From positions 124,001 to 188,000 of the forward strand of contig NZ_LZHQ01000034.1 of NCBI RefSeq assembly GCF_001690655.1: a stretch of 64,000 nt of DNA, read 5' to 3'. Positions 33,128 through 42,101 of this stretch are shown here, one piece after another. The notes beneath the pieces were generated by a model. That model was not told the origin of the DNA. It made no database searches and worked only from the letters and a program-made list of their open reading frames with translations. This DNA comes from Gilliamella sp. Occ3-1 (GTDB taxonomy: Bacteria; Pseudomonadota; Gammaproteobacteria; Enterobacterales; Orbaceae). Both the position numbers and the translations under genes were made by a program. Each line of letters starts with the position of its first letter. The stretch's first letter is position 1.

Positions 33128-35860
33128 ATGTTATTAAAATTATTGACAAAAGTATTTGGTAGCCGCAATGAGCGCGTATTAAAAAGTATGCGTAAACGAG
33201 TTGAAAAAATTAATGCACTTGAACCAGACATAGAAGCATTAACTGATGATGAACTAAAAGCAAAAACTACAGAATTTAAAGACAGGATTGCCTCTGGAAC
33301 CCAATTAGATGATATTTTAGAAGAAGCTTTCGCAGTGGTACGTGAAGCGAGTAAACGTGTATTTGGCATGCGTCATTTTGATGTGCAGTTAATCGGTGGT
33401 ATGGTATTAAATGAACGTTGCATTGCTGAAATGCGTACGGGTGAAGGTAAAACTTTAACAGCGACATTACCTGCCTACTTAAATGCACTAACAGGTAAAG
33501 GTGTACACGTTGTTACGGTTAATGATTACTTAGCGCAGCGAGACGCTGAAAATAATCGTCCTTTATTCGAATTTTTGGGCTTAACTGTAGGGATTAACCT
33601 ACCAAATATGCCCGCACACATAAAACGTGAGGCTTACAACGCAGATATCACCTATGGTACCAATAATGAATATGGTTTCGACTACCTACGCGATAATATG
33701 GTATTTACCAAAGATGCTCGAGTACAACGTCCATTACATTACGCCTTAGTCGATGAAGTTGACTCAATTTTAATTGATGAAGCAAGAACACCTCTGATTA
33801 TTTCAGGTCAAGCGGAAGATAGTTCCGACAGATATATTAGCGTTGATAAAATCATTCCTTACTTGACCCATCAAGAAAAAGAAGACTCTGACCAGTTCCA
33901 AGGTGATGGTGACTTCTCAATTGATGAAAAATCTCGCCAAGTTAACTTAACAGAACGAGGCTTAGTTAAAGTTGAAGAATTACTGATAAAACAAGGTATC
34001 ATGAAAGGTGATGAGTCACTTTATGCGCCGAGCAATATCGTATTGATGCATCACGTTAATGCAGCCCTACGCGCTCACCACCTATTCCATCGCGACGTTG
34101 ATTATATTGTCAGAGATAACGAAATTATCATCGTTGACGAACATACTGGAAGAACAATGGATGGTCGACGTTGGTCTGATGGTTTACATCAAGCTGTTGA
34201 AGCAAAAGAGCACGTTAAAATCCAAAATGAGAACCAAACACTGGCTTCAATTACTTTCCAAAACTATTTCCGTTTATATGAAAAACTAGCTGGCATGACA
34301 GGTACTGCTGACACTGAAGCATTTGAGTTTAACCAAATTTATGGTTTAGATACGATTGTTATTCCAACTAATCGCCCAATGCAACGAAAAGATCAATCCG
34401 ACCTTGTCTATATGACCGAAAAGGAAAAGATAAATGCAATTGTAGCTGATGTACAAGAATGTGTAAAACGCGGTCAACCTGTTTTAGTCGGAACAGCATC
34501 AATCGAAAAATCAGAATTAGTTTCACAAGCATTTAAAAAAGCAGGTATCAAACATAATGTCCTAAATGCTAAATTCCATGCTCAAGAAGCAGAAATCATT
34601 GCTAATGCAGGGAGTAAAGGTGCAGTTACTATTGCAACCAACATGGCTGGTCGTGGTACTGATATTATGCTCGGTGGTAACTGGCAAAATGATATAGCAA
34701 AAATTGAAAATCCAACACAAGAAGACATCGAAAAAGCGAAACAAGCTTGGCAAACAAAACACGAAGAAGTGATTGAGTTAGGTGGACTTTATATTTTAGG
34801 TACTGAACGTCACGAGTCACGCCGTATCGACAACCAACTACGAGGTCGTGCAGGACGTCAAGGTGACCCTGGCGCTTCACGCTTTTATCTATCACTGGAA
34901 GATCCATTGATGAGAATTTTCGCCTCTGATCGTATGGGTAATATGATGCGTAAATTGGGTATGAAAGAAGGTGAAGCTATTGAACACCCATGGGTCACAA
35001 AAGCCATTGCCAATGCTCAAAAGAAAGTTGAAAGTCGCAACTTTGATATTCGTAAACAACTTCTTGAATATGATGATGTCGCCAACGATCAACGTAAAGT
35101 AATTTACCGAGAACGAAACGGCTTACTTGATAATACCGATATAAAGGATACCATTGATTCAATTCGAGGTGATGTATTTAACACTTTAATTGACCAATAC
35201 ATTCCACCACAATCAATTGAAGATATGTGGAATATACCAGGTCTTGAAACTGCGCTAAAAACAGACTTTGACTTGAATTTACCGGTCGCAAAATGGCTAG
35301 ATGAAGAGCAAAATCTGCACGAAGAAACATTGCGTGAACGAATCTTACAAATTGCTCAAGACAAATATTTAGAAAAAGAAAACATGGCTGGAGCTGAAGC
35401 ATTTAGACATTTCGAGAAAAGTGTTATGTTACAAACACTTGATACGCTTTGGAAAGAACATTTAGCAGCTATGGATTATTTACGCCAAGGTATTCATTTG
35501 CGCGGCTATGCACAAAAAGATCCAAAACAGGAATATAAACGTGAATCATTTAATATGTTTGCTAACATGCTAGAATCATTAAAATATGATGTTATTGGTA
35601 TTTTGAGTCGCGTACAAATTCGCTCACAAGAAGAAGTTGACGAAGCTGAACGCCAACGCCTAGCAGAAATGGAAAAACTAATGGCCAAACAACAAGCTAA
35701 CCATGATTCGGTAGCGAGTATAAATGGCAAAAATGAAGAACTATCAGCAGGAGCTTCTTCGCAACCAATAGTACGAACTCAAGCCAAAGTTGGTCGTAAT
35801 GATCCATGCCCCTGTGGTTCAGGTAAAAAATATAAACATTGCCATGGTGCTGTTCAGTAA
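33128..35860 (+). CDS. secA: Protein translocase ATPase SecA
   Basis: SecA drives precursor proteins through SecYEG by ATP hydrolysis. The 910-residue protein has Walker A MRTGEGKT near residue 102 and [16 protein letters not shown] as Walker B. It also has the helicase motifs [23 protein letters not shown] and [11 protein letters not shown], the scaffold and wing domains, and a C-terminal zinc motif [14 protein letters not shown] that binds SecB. SecB and SecM are both in this window. The secM-secA gap of 80 bases contains inverted segments (AGCC with GGCT, ATACG with CGTAT) that could form the secA-masking structure known in E. coli. Confidence 0.98.
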   Translation: MLLKLLTKVFGSRNERVLKSMRKRVEKINALEPDIEALTDDELKAKTTEFKDRIASGTQLDDILEEAFAVVREASKRVFGMRHFDVQLIGGMVLNERCIAEMRTGEGKTLTATLPAYLNALTGKGVHVVTVNDYLAQRDAENNRPLFEFLGLTVGINLPNMPAHIKREAYNADITYGTNNEYGFDYLRDNMVFTKDARVQRPLHYALVDEVDSILIDEARTPLIISGQAEDSSDRYISVDKIIPYLTHQEKEDSDQFQGDGDFSIDEKSRQVNLTERGLVKVEELLIKQGIMKGDESLYAPSNIVLMHHVNAALRAHHLFHRDVDYIVRDNEIIIVDEHTGRTMDGRRWSDGLHQAVEAKEHVKIQNENQTLASITFQNYFRLYEKLAGMTGTADTEAFEFNQIYGLDTIVIPTNRPMQRKDQSDLVYMTEKEKINAIVADVQECVKRGQPVLVGTASIEKSELVSQAFKKAGIKHNVLNAKFHAQEAEIIANAGSKGAVTIATNMAGRGTDIMLGGNWQNDIAKIENPTQEDIEKAKQAWQTKHEEVIELGGLYILGTERHESRRIDNQLRGRAGRQGDPGASRFYLSLEDPLMRIFASDRMGNMMRKLGMKEGEAIEHPWVTKAIANAQKKVESRNFDIRKQLLEYDDVANDQRKVIYRERNGLLDNTDIKDTIDSIRGDVFNTLIDQYIPPQSIEDMWNIPGLETALKTDFDLNLPVAKWLDEEQNLHEETLRERILQIAQDKYLEKENMAGAEAFRHFEKSVMLQTLDTLWKEHLAAMDYLRQGIHLRGYAQKDPKQEYKRESFNMFANMLESLKYDVIGILSRVQIRSQEEVDEAERQRLAEMEKLMAKQQANHDSVASINGKNEELSAGASSQPIVRTQAKVGRNDPCPCGSGKKYKHCHGAVQ

Positions 35861-35871
35861 GGAAAAAATTT

Positions 35872-35950
35872 AGTATCATCAAACAAATTTGATACTTAAA
35901 TCGTCGATTAAGATCGACAATAGGTTGAAAGGGAAAGTCACAACTTTCCC
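35872..35950. other. Cluster of three hairpins between secA and mutT
   Basis: Three inverted repeats follow one another: AGTATCA with TGATACT (about 35874-35896), TCGAT with ATCGA around TAAG (about 35903-35918), and a perfect 8-bp GGGAAAGT with ACTTTCCC around CACA (35931-35950). The last is followed only by CCAAAATTTT, so it would be a weak terminator. Together they may lower read-through from secA into mutT. Confidence 0.5.
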
Positions 35951-35980
35951 CCAAAATTTTACTCATAGGCAAATAGAATT

Positions 35981-36385
35981 ATGAATAAACATATTGAAAT
36001 TGCTGTAGGTATTATTCGTTCACAAAATTGTCAAATATTTATCACCCAACGCGGAGAAGACTCTCATCTTGCTGGTTTTTGGGAGTTTCCTGGTGGAAAA
36101 ATCGAGACCGGAGAAACGCCATATCAAACATTACAACGCGAAATCGCTGAAGAAGTTGACATCCATATCCACCAAGCCCAATTTTTAGATACCTTTAACC
36201 ACAATTATGATGATCGCGATATTACAATTCATGCATATTTAGTTGAAGAGTGGGATGGAGTCCCTTTTGCTAAAGAAGGCCAACCAAGTCGTTGGGTTGA
36301 CCAAGAAGATCTGAATGCTGATGAGTTTCCAGATGCTAATAGACCAATTATTGAGATGCTAAAGAACTTAGATAAACAGATCTAA
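35981..36385 (+). CDS. mutT: 8-oxo-dGTP diphosphatase MutT
   Basis: MutT cleans the nucleotide pool of 8-oxo-dGTP. The 134-residue Nudix protein has GFWEFPGGKIETGETPYQ and REIAEEVDI, the Nudix box at about residues 38-60. The box normally ends EEVG followed by a hydrophobic residue; here the glycine is Asp, a mild deviation. The order secM-secA-mutT matches E. coli. Confidence 0.93.
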   Translation: MNKHIEIAVGIIRSQNCQIFITQRGEDSHLAGFWEFPGGKIETGETPYQTLQREIAEEVDIHIHQAQFLDTFNHNYDDRDITIHAYLVEEWDGVPFAKEGQPSRWVDQEDLNADEFPDANRPIIEMLKNLDKQI

Positions 36386-36387
36386 TT

Positions 36388-36415
36388 TGTAGGAATTGCT
36401 CGCATTGTTTGTAGC
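36388..36415 (+). repeat. Solo terminal repeat of the IS481-like family
   Basis: TGTAGGAATTGCTCGC followed by TTGTTTGTAGC matches the transposase-start end of the family. The next 35 bases (AGCAATTTAACAAACT, then TTGAATATAAAACAC) still resemble the leader and first codons of the transposase at 990-1010, after which similarity is lost. Confidence 0.6.
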
Positions 36416-36656
36416 AATTTAACAAACTCCCATTGAATATAAAACACTAAAACAGGCAACGTAATTTTCTACGCAAGTTTTGCACTAATTATCTATGGAG
36501 TATTCACAACTATTGATTTGTCCAGAATACATATGATGATAATTATTTTCATGGTGTAATCTAAGTTACATGTAACTGAATCGAAAATTTATCAACTAAT
36601 ATATTAAGATTAGAGAAACTCAAATCTTCCATAATGAACTTTTTACTAAATTTATT

Positions 36657-36807
36657 TGTAGGAAAACGCCGAGTTGTTTACACCTCATGATTAAAATAAT
36701 CCTCTAAAAATTCATAAGGCGTTTAGCTAAGTCAATAAGGATATTTTTTGTATATTTATTACAGCAGTTTTTCAAATTTACCGTAAACAACACGAGTAAT
36801 TCCTACA
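36657..36807 (-). mobile_element. 151-bp MITE derived from an IS481-like element
   Basis: Both ends carry the family's terminal repeat: TGTAGGAAAACGCCGAG leads at the left, and the right end reads TGTAGGAATTACTCGTG on the minus strand. Inside, on the minus strand, a leader and first codons like those upstream of 990 are joined directly to a transposase C-terminus, TPYEFLEDYFNHEV and stop, immediately followed by the other terminal repeat. It is therefore an internal-deletion derivative of a complete element. No target-site duplication is evident. Confidence 0.68.
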
Positions 36808-36969
36808 CCTATGGGATATTGATAATAATAATAAAAATGGTTAACAACTAAAGAATAAAAAAATTAAACCTAACTATTTTTAAATAAAAAACAAATTGTT
36901 ATGTTCTAGATACTAAAGTTTAAAAAATATATAATGTTAATTTAAGAAAGTCTTGGAGGTTTAATTATT

Positions 36970-37185
36970 ATGAAAGAATATAAGGTAGTTATTTATCAAG
37001 AAAACGGCTTTTCCTCATTGTTTTTGGGAGTAGCTAATGTTAATCCTGTTAGATTTACCGAGTTGTTAAATAGAAATGCTGAAGCAGGCTGGCGCGTAGT
37101 AACGATGGAAAGAGAGATACGCCGCTTGTTCTTATTCTGGAATCGAGAAGCTCACATAGTTATCCTTGAGCGTGACCGAATTTAA
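36970..37185 (+). CDS. DUF4177 family small protein
   Basis: The 71-residue product (MKEYKVVIYQENGFSSLFLG, then GWRVVTMEREIRRLFLFWNR) matches the DUF4177 pattern: an N-terminal strand, a helix ending AGWRVVTME and two further strands. No function is known for the family. A GGAGG lies about 12 bases before the ATG. It is a single gene between IS remnants and the convergent EmrE-like pair, with no operon partners. Confidence 0.75.
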   Translation: MKEYKVVIYQENGFSSLFLGVANVNPVRFTELLNRNAEAGWRVVTMEREIRRLFLFWNREAHIVILERDRI

Positions 37186-37358
37186 ATAATCATGAAATAA
37201 TTTTCATTAAAATAAATATTTACGATAAGTAATATTCTAAATTAATAATTATAAGGTTGGAAATTAATATGCTTATTAGGACATATTATTTCCACTAAAT
37301 AAGATAAACTCAAACTGATCAATTGCTAAATTCAACAAATTAGAAGTATTGCTCTATT

Positions 37359-37397
37359 GTTAAAAAGTTTCAGGAAACACTATGTTTCAGTATAAAA
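37359..37397 (-). repeat. Dispersed intergenic repeat, copy D
   Basis: On the minus strand it reads TTTTATACTGAAACA, then GAAACTTTTTAACA, matching the five-copy family. It lies between convergent genes (DUF4177 and the second EmrE-like gene). Confidence 0.55.
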
Positions 37398-37406
37398 GAG
37401 GTAACT

Positions 37407-37790
37407 TTAGGATTTATGCTGTAATTTTTGCTCTGCTAGAGCTAAAAAAACAATACCTATAATGATAGCTACCCCACCAAGCATGCGCTTCAATGTAATT
37501 TGCTCATCAAAAACAATAACCGAGACCAACATTACTGTAACCACTTGTAAATGAGAAGCAGCAAAAGCCGGACCCACTGGGGCTTTTTTTAATAATACCA
37601 TCCAAGTGACAAATGCTCCTGTATAGCCAAGTATAACTAAATAAGCCCAACCATAAGAAAAAATACGAATTAACCAATCAATACTTATTTCAAATGGCAT
37701 AGCTGATATTGCAGTTAATTTAAAGCTTGTTTGACCAAATGTATCAAAAAATAATAGTAAAAAAAATCCAATAATATAAAATTTTTTCAT
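37407..37790 (-). CDS. EmrE-like half-size DMT transporter, second of a pair
   Basis: The 127-residue protein has four hydrophobic segments. It shows the drug/metabolite transporter half-domain pattern, with FDTFGQTSFKLTAI in the first segment, HLQVVTVMLVSVIVFDEQIT, and KRMLGGVAIIIGIVFLAL in the last, as in SMR/EamA half transporters such as ArnE/ArnF. Its ATG overlaps the stop codon of the preceding gene (TAATG), so the two proteins are made together and probably form a heterodimer. The substrate is unknown; the operon's first visible regulatory gene is zur. Confidence 0.78.
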   Translation of the reverse strand: MKKFYIIGFFLLLFFDTFGQTSFKLTAISAMPFEISIDWLIRIFSYGWAYLVILGYTGAFVTWMVLLKKAPVGPAFAASHLQVVTVMLVSVIVFDEQITLKRMLGGVAIIIGIVFLALAEQKLQHKS

Positions 37791-38155
37791 TATGTAAGCC
37801 CCACTAAAACTACGCCAGTAGTAATAAAAAATATACCAATGATACGGAATAAAGTAAGGTGCTCTTGAAATAAGATACGCCCAGCTAACATAACAGTAAT
37901 GATATTAAATGAACCTAGTAAAATACCTTGCGATAAAGGCACTTTACTTAAAAAAGCTAGCCAAAAAATAAAACCGATAAAATATGTACCAAACCCCAAC
38001 CAAAGCCAAAAATTACTAATTAATTTTTGCCAATAATGTAAACCTTGCTTATTTTTTGAAGTAATTGCGGCATACTTAAATGCAATTTGCCCAACAGTAT
38101 CGCAGGCAATATTAATTAGCCAAAGAACAACAATTAAGGTTGACACTGCTGACAA
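37790..38155 (-). CDS. EmrE-like half-size DMT transporter, first of a pair
   Basis: The 121-residue protein has four hydrophobic segments with ACDTVGQIAFKYAAI in the first, LSKVPLSQGILLGSFNIITV and RIIGIFFITTGVVLVGL at the end, the same plan as its partner. The start is uncertain: the frame opens with a TTG at 38155 that overlaps the end of zur by 22 bases, and a GTG at 38146 is also possible; no ATG is near. Overlap at both ends suggests tight translational coupling zur - half transporter 1 - half transporter 2. Confidence 0.75.
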   Translation of the reverse strand: MSAVSTLIVVLWLINIACDTVGQIAFKYAAITSKNKQGLHYWQKLISNFWLWLGFGTYFIGFIFWLAFLSKVPLSQGILLGSFNIITVMLAGRILFQEHLTLFRIIGIFFITTGVVLVGLT

Positions 38156-38568
38156 AATCCGTGTATTTCAAGCACACTATGTTTGATTAAAAAATCACTT
38201 TGCTGTGCTAACTGTTTAAATTGATATTCAATATTTTGTGAGTGTTTTTCAGTGATTCGCTGACATTTATCGCAAATAAATAAAATTGAAATATGTTCAG
38301 GGTCTTGAAAATGTGGACAAATAATATAGCTATTAGAAGATTCCACTTTATGGATAAAACCTTGTTCAAGCAAGAATTCAAGTGCACGATAAATTGTGGG
38401 AGGTTTAGCTTGAGGTTCGCTTAGTTTGAGTAGATCTAAAAGATCATAGGCACTCATTGCTTTATTTGCCGTTAACATAATATCTAAAACTGTTCGACGC
38501 TGCGTTGTCAGTTTAATACCACGTTTTTTGCATAAAGTTTCAATCTTTTCAATTAACAGATTATGCAT
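38134..38568 (-). CDS. zur: Fur-family zinc uptake regulator Zur
   Basis: The 144-residue protein has the Fur-family winged helix (LTTQRRTVLDIML, then KPPTIYRALEFLLEQGFIHKV) and a dimerisation domain with FICDKCQRITE and the C-terminal HGFCQQCQP, the two CxxC groups expected for the structural zinc. The sequence fits Zur better than Fur: it lacks the histidine-rich HHDH motif of Fur. It precedes and overlaps the pair of half transporters. Its own targets are not visible here. Confidence 0.85.
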   Translation of the reverse strand: MHNLLIEKIETLCKKRGIKLTTQRRTVLDIMLTANKAMSAYDLLDLLKLSEPQAKPPTIYRALEFLLEQGFIHKVESSNSYIICPHFQDPEHISILFICDKCQRITEKHSQNIEYQFKQLAQQSDFLIKHSVLEIHGFCQQCQP

Positions 38569-38584
38569 TTAATATCCTTTACCT

Positions 38585-38863
38585 TTAGCCATAATTTTTT
38601 TGTGCAGCTTTTCTTCGTCTTATTTCTTTAGGATCATTGATTAAAGGGCGATATATTTCAATACGATCGCCATTTTTAACCAATTCATTAAGATCACAAC
38701 GTTTTCCATAGATGCCGATTAAATGCTCATCTAGTTTAATCTGACATAACGATAAGATATTGGATTTTGTAATTGCTTGCAAGACATTCGTTTGCTCATC
38801 AACATTACAGTTAATTACTGTCGAATTATTCGGTAACGCATAAACAACTTGAATATTGATCAT
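38585..38863 (-). CDS. rnfH: RnfH family ubiquitin-fold protein
   Basis: The 92-residue product (MINIQVVYALPNNSTVINCN, IGIYGKRCDLNELVKNGDRI, EIYRPLINDPKEIRRRKA) matches RnfH/UPF0125, a beta-grasp protein of unclear role that is nearly always next to ratA. The frame extends upstream to 38899, but the ATG at 38863, two bases past the ratA stop codon, matches the family start. Confidence 0.92.
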   Translation of the reverse strand: MINIQVVYALPNNSTVINCNVDEQTNVLQAITKSNILSLCQIKLDEHLIGIYGKRCDLNELVKNGDRIEIYRPLINDPKEIRRRKAAQKNYG

Positions 38864-38864
38864 T

Positions 38865-39293
38865 TTAATAAATCTGCCTTGCTCTTTTTGAAAACGCATT
38901 AACCATACTAGTCATGATTTCTTTAAATACAGGGGTAAAAGTCATATCTAATAATTTATTTTTGAACTCAAAATCTAAATTAAAACTAATTTTGCTTTGG
39001 TTTTCAGTAATTTTAACAAATTGCCAACGACCCGATAATTGTTTAAACGGGCCTTCTAAAAGAGTCATATCAATTGAGTTAGGTTCATTGGCTCTATTTA
39101 ATGTAGTAAAAGATTTTTTAAAACCGAACTTTTCAACCTCAATAAATGCAGCCATAATATTATCTTGTTTTCTAATAATACCAGATGCGATACAATCAGG
39201 AATAAATTCTGGATATTTCTCTATATCATTAACTAAAGCAAACATTTGTTCAATTGAGTAAGGCTCGATAACTTCGTGAAAAACATGCGCCAT
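38865..39293 (-). CDS. ratA: RatA / COQ10-like START-domain protein
   Basis: The 142-residue protein has the coenzyme Q-binding (START-like) fold: MAHVFHEVIEPYSIEQMFAL, DIEKYPEFIPDC, then FKQLSGRWQFV and a C-terminal helix VNAFSKRARQIY. In E. coli RatA has been described as an inhibitor of 70S assembly; relatives bind ubiquinone. The frame extends upstream to 39326, but the ATG at 39293 fits the family start. It is divergent from smpB, as in enterobacteria. Confidence 0.92.
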   Translation of the reverse strand: MAHVFHEVIEPYSIEQMFALVNDIEKYPEFIPDCIASGIIRKQDNIMAAFIEVEKFGFKKSFTTLNRANEPNSIDMTLLEGPFKQLSGRWQFVKITENQSKISFNLDFEFKNKLLDMTFTPVFKEIMTSMVNAFSKRARQIY

Positions 39294-39359
39294 AATAATA
39301 AAATAAAAAGTTAAAATTAGTAGCATATAATATCACGTAACTCTATAATAACGCACATT

Positions 39360-39842
39360 ATGACTAAGAAAAAATCACACAAGCCGGGATCGGCAACTAT
39401 TGCATTAAATAAACGCGCACGCCATGAGTACTTTATTGAAGAGGAAATTGAGGCGGGATTATCCCTGCAAGGTTGGGAGGTAAAATCACTCCGTGCAGGT
39501 AAAGTAAATATTAGCGATAGCTATGTTTTACTTAAAGATGGTGAAGCATGGTTATTTGGTGCAACTATTACGCCATTAAATGTTGCTTCAACACATGTTA
39601 TTTGTGAACCTATGCGTAATCGTAAGTTACTGCTAAATGAGCGTGAACTCAACTCATTATTTGGTCAGATTAACCGCCAAGGCTATACGGTTGTTGCCCT
39701 TTCGTTATATTGGAAAAATGCATGGGCAAAAGTAAAAATTGGTGTTGCCAAAGGTAAAAAAGAATACGATAAACGTACCGATATTAAAGAACGCCAATGG
39801 CAAGTTGATAAAGCACGTATTATGAAAAACGCAAATCGGTAA
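39360..39842 (+). CDS. smpB: SsrA-binding protein SmpB
   Basis: SmpB carries tmRNA to stalled ribosomes. The 160-residue protein shows [53 protein letters not shown] and a basic tail [20 protein letters not shown]. tmRNA is not next to it in this window. It is divergent from ratA, a conserved arrangement. Confidence 0.97.
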   Translation: MTKKKSHKPGSATIALNKRARHEYFIEEEIEAGLSLQGWEVKSLRAGKVNISDSYVLLKDGEAWLFGATITPLNVASTHVICEPMRNRKLLLNERELNSLFGQINRQGYTVVALSLYWKNAWAKVKIGVAKGKKEYDKRTDIKERQWQVDKARIMKNANR

Positions 39843-39886
39843 TGTGCTGTTATATTTAATATATTGTTACTTAGTAGAGTATATCT

Positions 39887-40885
39887 TTAACGGTGGCGAA
39901 TAATTTGTGGCTTGATAAAAAATGCATTGTTTTCTAATTGTTTAAAATTTAGCAAATTATCAATTACATCAACACATGTATGAGCCATACATTGAAAATC
40001 CTGTGCAATAGCATCAATCGGGTAATAAGAATAATTAAGATAAACATTATAATCATAAGAACATAAACGGATCTGTTGTGGTTTGGCTTCCACTTCAACT
40101 AAATAATTCAGTACTTCTTGTAGTAAATTGCACGAAGGAGTAAAAATAGCCTTCGGTAGTCTGCCCAATTTTATGTGAAGATTTTTGAGTAATTCATATC
40201 CTTTATTGGGACAATACCGATCACTTACTAACCATTGTGGATTAATGGTTAAACCCACATTTTTAAGTCCCTGTTTAAATCCCTTAAGCCTAGCTCCAAT
40301 GGAAGTTAACTGAGTATCACAACCAATAAAATAAAATTCATCTAATTGCCGAGCATACGGTTGAATTAGCTCAGCTACAGAATGCAATGATTCGCTAGTA
40401 ATAAACGGTAATAGCGTATCTTTGAGATAACGATCGAAAAATAATACTGGGGTATTTTGATTAATACTAATATAAAATTCATCGCTATCTAATGAAGTAA
40501 CAACAATCATTGCATCTACTTTTCTTTCAATTAAGTTTTGTGCAACTTTTATTTCTTCTTCCTTATTATAATGACTACATGTTATTAATAATTGTATCTT
40601 TTTCTGCCTAAATGAAGCTTCTAAATAGTGCAAAAACATGGAAAAAAAAGAATTGGACATATCTGGCACTATCACACCTATAGTATTGGTACTATTGGCC
40701 TTAACTAGATATCGACGAATATGTGATTGGTCGCTATATTGTTCAGCAATGAATAATACACGTTGTCGTGTTTGTGGCGAAATACGATATTTTTTATCTC
40801 GTTTATTAAAAATATGACTGACGGTCGTTGCTGATACGCCAGCCAAACGAGCAATATCCTTGATTTTTAATTTATTACTCGCCAT
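39887..40885 (-). CDS. LacI-family regulator of the GH172 operon
   Basis: The 332-residue protein has the LacI helix-turn-helix at residues 7-26 (IKDIARLAGVSATTVSHIFN) and a periplasmic-binding-protein-like core (TIGVIVPDMSNSFFSMFLHY, then DAMIVVTSLDSDEFY). The RRYLVKANSTNTIG hinge and C-terminal PQIIRHR recall the FruR/ScrR branch, which responds to fructose-type ligands. It is the last gene of a three-gene operon (symporter, GH172 enzyme, regulator), 23 bases after the enzyme gene. A palindrome in the operon promoter at 43369 is its probable operator. Confidence 0.87.
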   Translation of the reverse strand: MASNKLKIKDIARLAGVSATTVSHIFNKRDKKYRISPQTRQRVLFIAEQYSDQSHIRRYLVKANSTNTIGVIVPDMSNSFFSMFLHYLEASFRQKKIQLLITCSHYNKEEEIKVAQNLIERKVDAMIVVTSLDSDEFYISINQNTPVLFFDRYLKDTLLPFITSESLHSVAELIQPYARQLDEFYFIGCDTQLTSIGARLKGFKQGLKNVGLTINPQWLVSDRYCPNKGYELLKNLHIKLGRLPKAIFTPSCNLLQEVLNYLVEVEAKPQQIRLCSYDYNVYLNYSYYPIDAIAQDFQCMAHTCVDVIDNLLNFKQLENNAFFIKPQIIRHR

Positions 40886-40908
40886 AAATATCGCAATCTC
40901 CTTTTATA

Positions 40909-42027
40909 TCAACGAGGAGTGCGTTGTTGCTTGTTAGGAAATGTTGGGTTGCAATTAACTGATGGATTTTGATACCAATATGCAACACTCGCAATATCAT
41001 CACAACGCTCATATAATCTTATATCATCATTACCTATTTGTTGAAAGGCAAGTTTGATATTTTTATGAAAGGCAATAGGATCAGGTAAATGCCAACGATA
41101 TAAACCATGCATAGGTAGAGCATCATCGCCAAAACCGTGAACAGGATTCGCATCTCCTGTTTGAAAAAAGTCACGCGTTGCATCACGATTAGTCTGATAA
41201 GGGTAACCCATAAATAACGTTTGAAAACATTTAGCTGATGGGTGCCCTTGACTATCACGATTATGGAATGCCCATGCCCCACCAAAATAGTCTTCAGAGC
41301 CTGTTGAGTGTTGGGTTGGATATTCGCTATCATCATCAAGATAGAACTTAAATTCGCCTTCTCCCCACCAATAACGCTCCAAAGCCGTTAATGCTAAATA
41401 AGTACCAACATAATAGCCATAACCTTTGATATTATCTAATAATACATAATCTTCAGCATAATTAGTCACTCGTTGTCTGCGCCACTGAGCATGAAAATAG
41501 AGTGGTGTTTCAAATGGCTGTGGCATTAAAGCATAATTAATGGTGAAAAAGAAATGCTGTAAATCTGCTTCATGTTCATTTTGAATTTCAATTCTTGCTT
41601 TTTTATTAAAAGGCATTCTAAAGTAACAGTTAAATCCCCCTGTTGGATTAACCACAATTGGCATTGAGTTAATATCACATCTTGCGCCAAAGCCATTACA
41701 AAAAAAATCACCAATTGGACTTTCAACGGAAGGTTTTTTTTCATCATCCCAATAAATACGAATAACAACATCACGTAGCACAAAACTACCGCGATGAGTT
41801 CTATCCGTTAAGGTAAACCACATGTGACGGATCTCTGCTGGCCCTGTAATTTCAGCAATAGTTACCGTTTCACCTGCCCCAATTGATATACATCCTTGCC
41901 CTTTACGGCTTGGGCCTAAAGCGCTTGCCTTCATACAAGATTGACCTTTTTCACCGGTCATGTTTTCTGGGGAAATAGTTCTGGTTTGTTCAAAGTGAAA
42001 TTGTGTTACTGAGTCATATATGTTCAT
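40909..42027 (-). CDS. GH172 (DUF2961) family glycoside hydrolase
   Basis: The 372-residue protein is a DUF2961 member, the family named GH172 after a difructose dianhydride I synthase/hydrolase; alpha-D-arabinofuranosidases also belong to it. Family signatures are EIRHMWFTL, VESPIGDFFCNGFGA, GEGEFKFYLDDDSEYPTQHS near residue 220 and TGSEDYFGGAWAF near 240. There is no signal peptide, so it acts in the cytosol on an imported sugar. It lies between a LacY/CscB-type symporter and a FruR/ScrR-like regulator, so a fructose-containing disaccharide such as a difructose anhydride is plausible; an arabinofuranoside is the alternative. Confidence 0.85.
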   Translation of the reverse strand: MNIYDSVTQFHFEQTRTISPENMTGEKGQSCMKASALGPSRKGQGCISIGAGETVTIAEITGPAEIRHMWFTLTDRTHRGSFVLRDVVIRIYWDDEKKPSVESPIGDFFCNGFGARCDINSMPIVVNPTGGFNCYFRMPFNKKARIEIQNEHEADLQHFFFTINYALMPQPFETPLYFHAQWRRQRVTNYAEDYVLLDNIKGYGYYVGTYLALTALERYWWGEGEFKFYLDDDSEYPTQHSTGSEDYFGGAWAFHNRDSQGHPSAKCFQTLFMGYPYQTNRDATRDFFQTGDANPVHGFGDDALPMHGLYRWHLPDPIAFHKNIKLAFQQIGNDDIRLYERCDDIASVAYWYQNPSVNCNPTFPNKQQRTPR

Positions 42028-42101
42028 TGTGAATCCTTACTAAGGTTTATTAAATGCAATGTGTTAAAACTAAATCATTTTTATTTAACTATTTTTGTTA
42101 T

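Larger units (their letters stand above)
36386..36969. other. Gene-free stretch made largely of IS481-like remnants
   Basis: The 584 bases hold a solo end of the IS481-like family (36388-36415) with a decayed 5' leader, a 151-bp MITE (36657-36807), and AT-rich sequence before the DUF4177 gene. No intact gene is seen. Confidence 0.6.

Noticed and set aside
39843..39886. Possible tmRNA gene next to smpB
   Set aside because: The gap is only 44 bases before the convergent regulator gene, far too short for ssrA.
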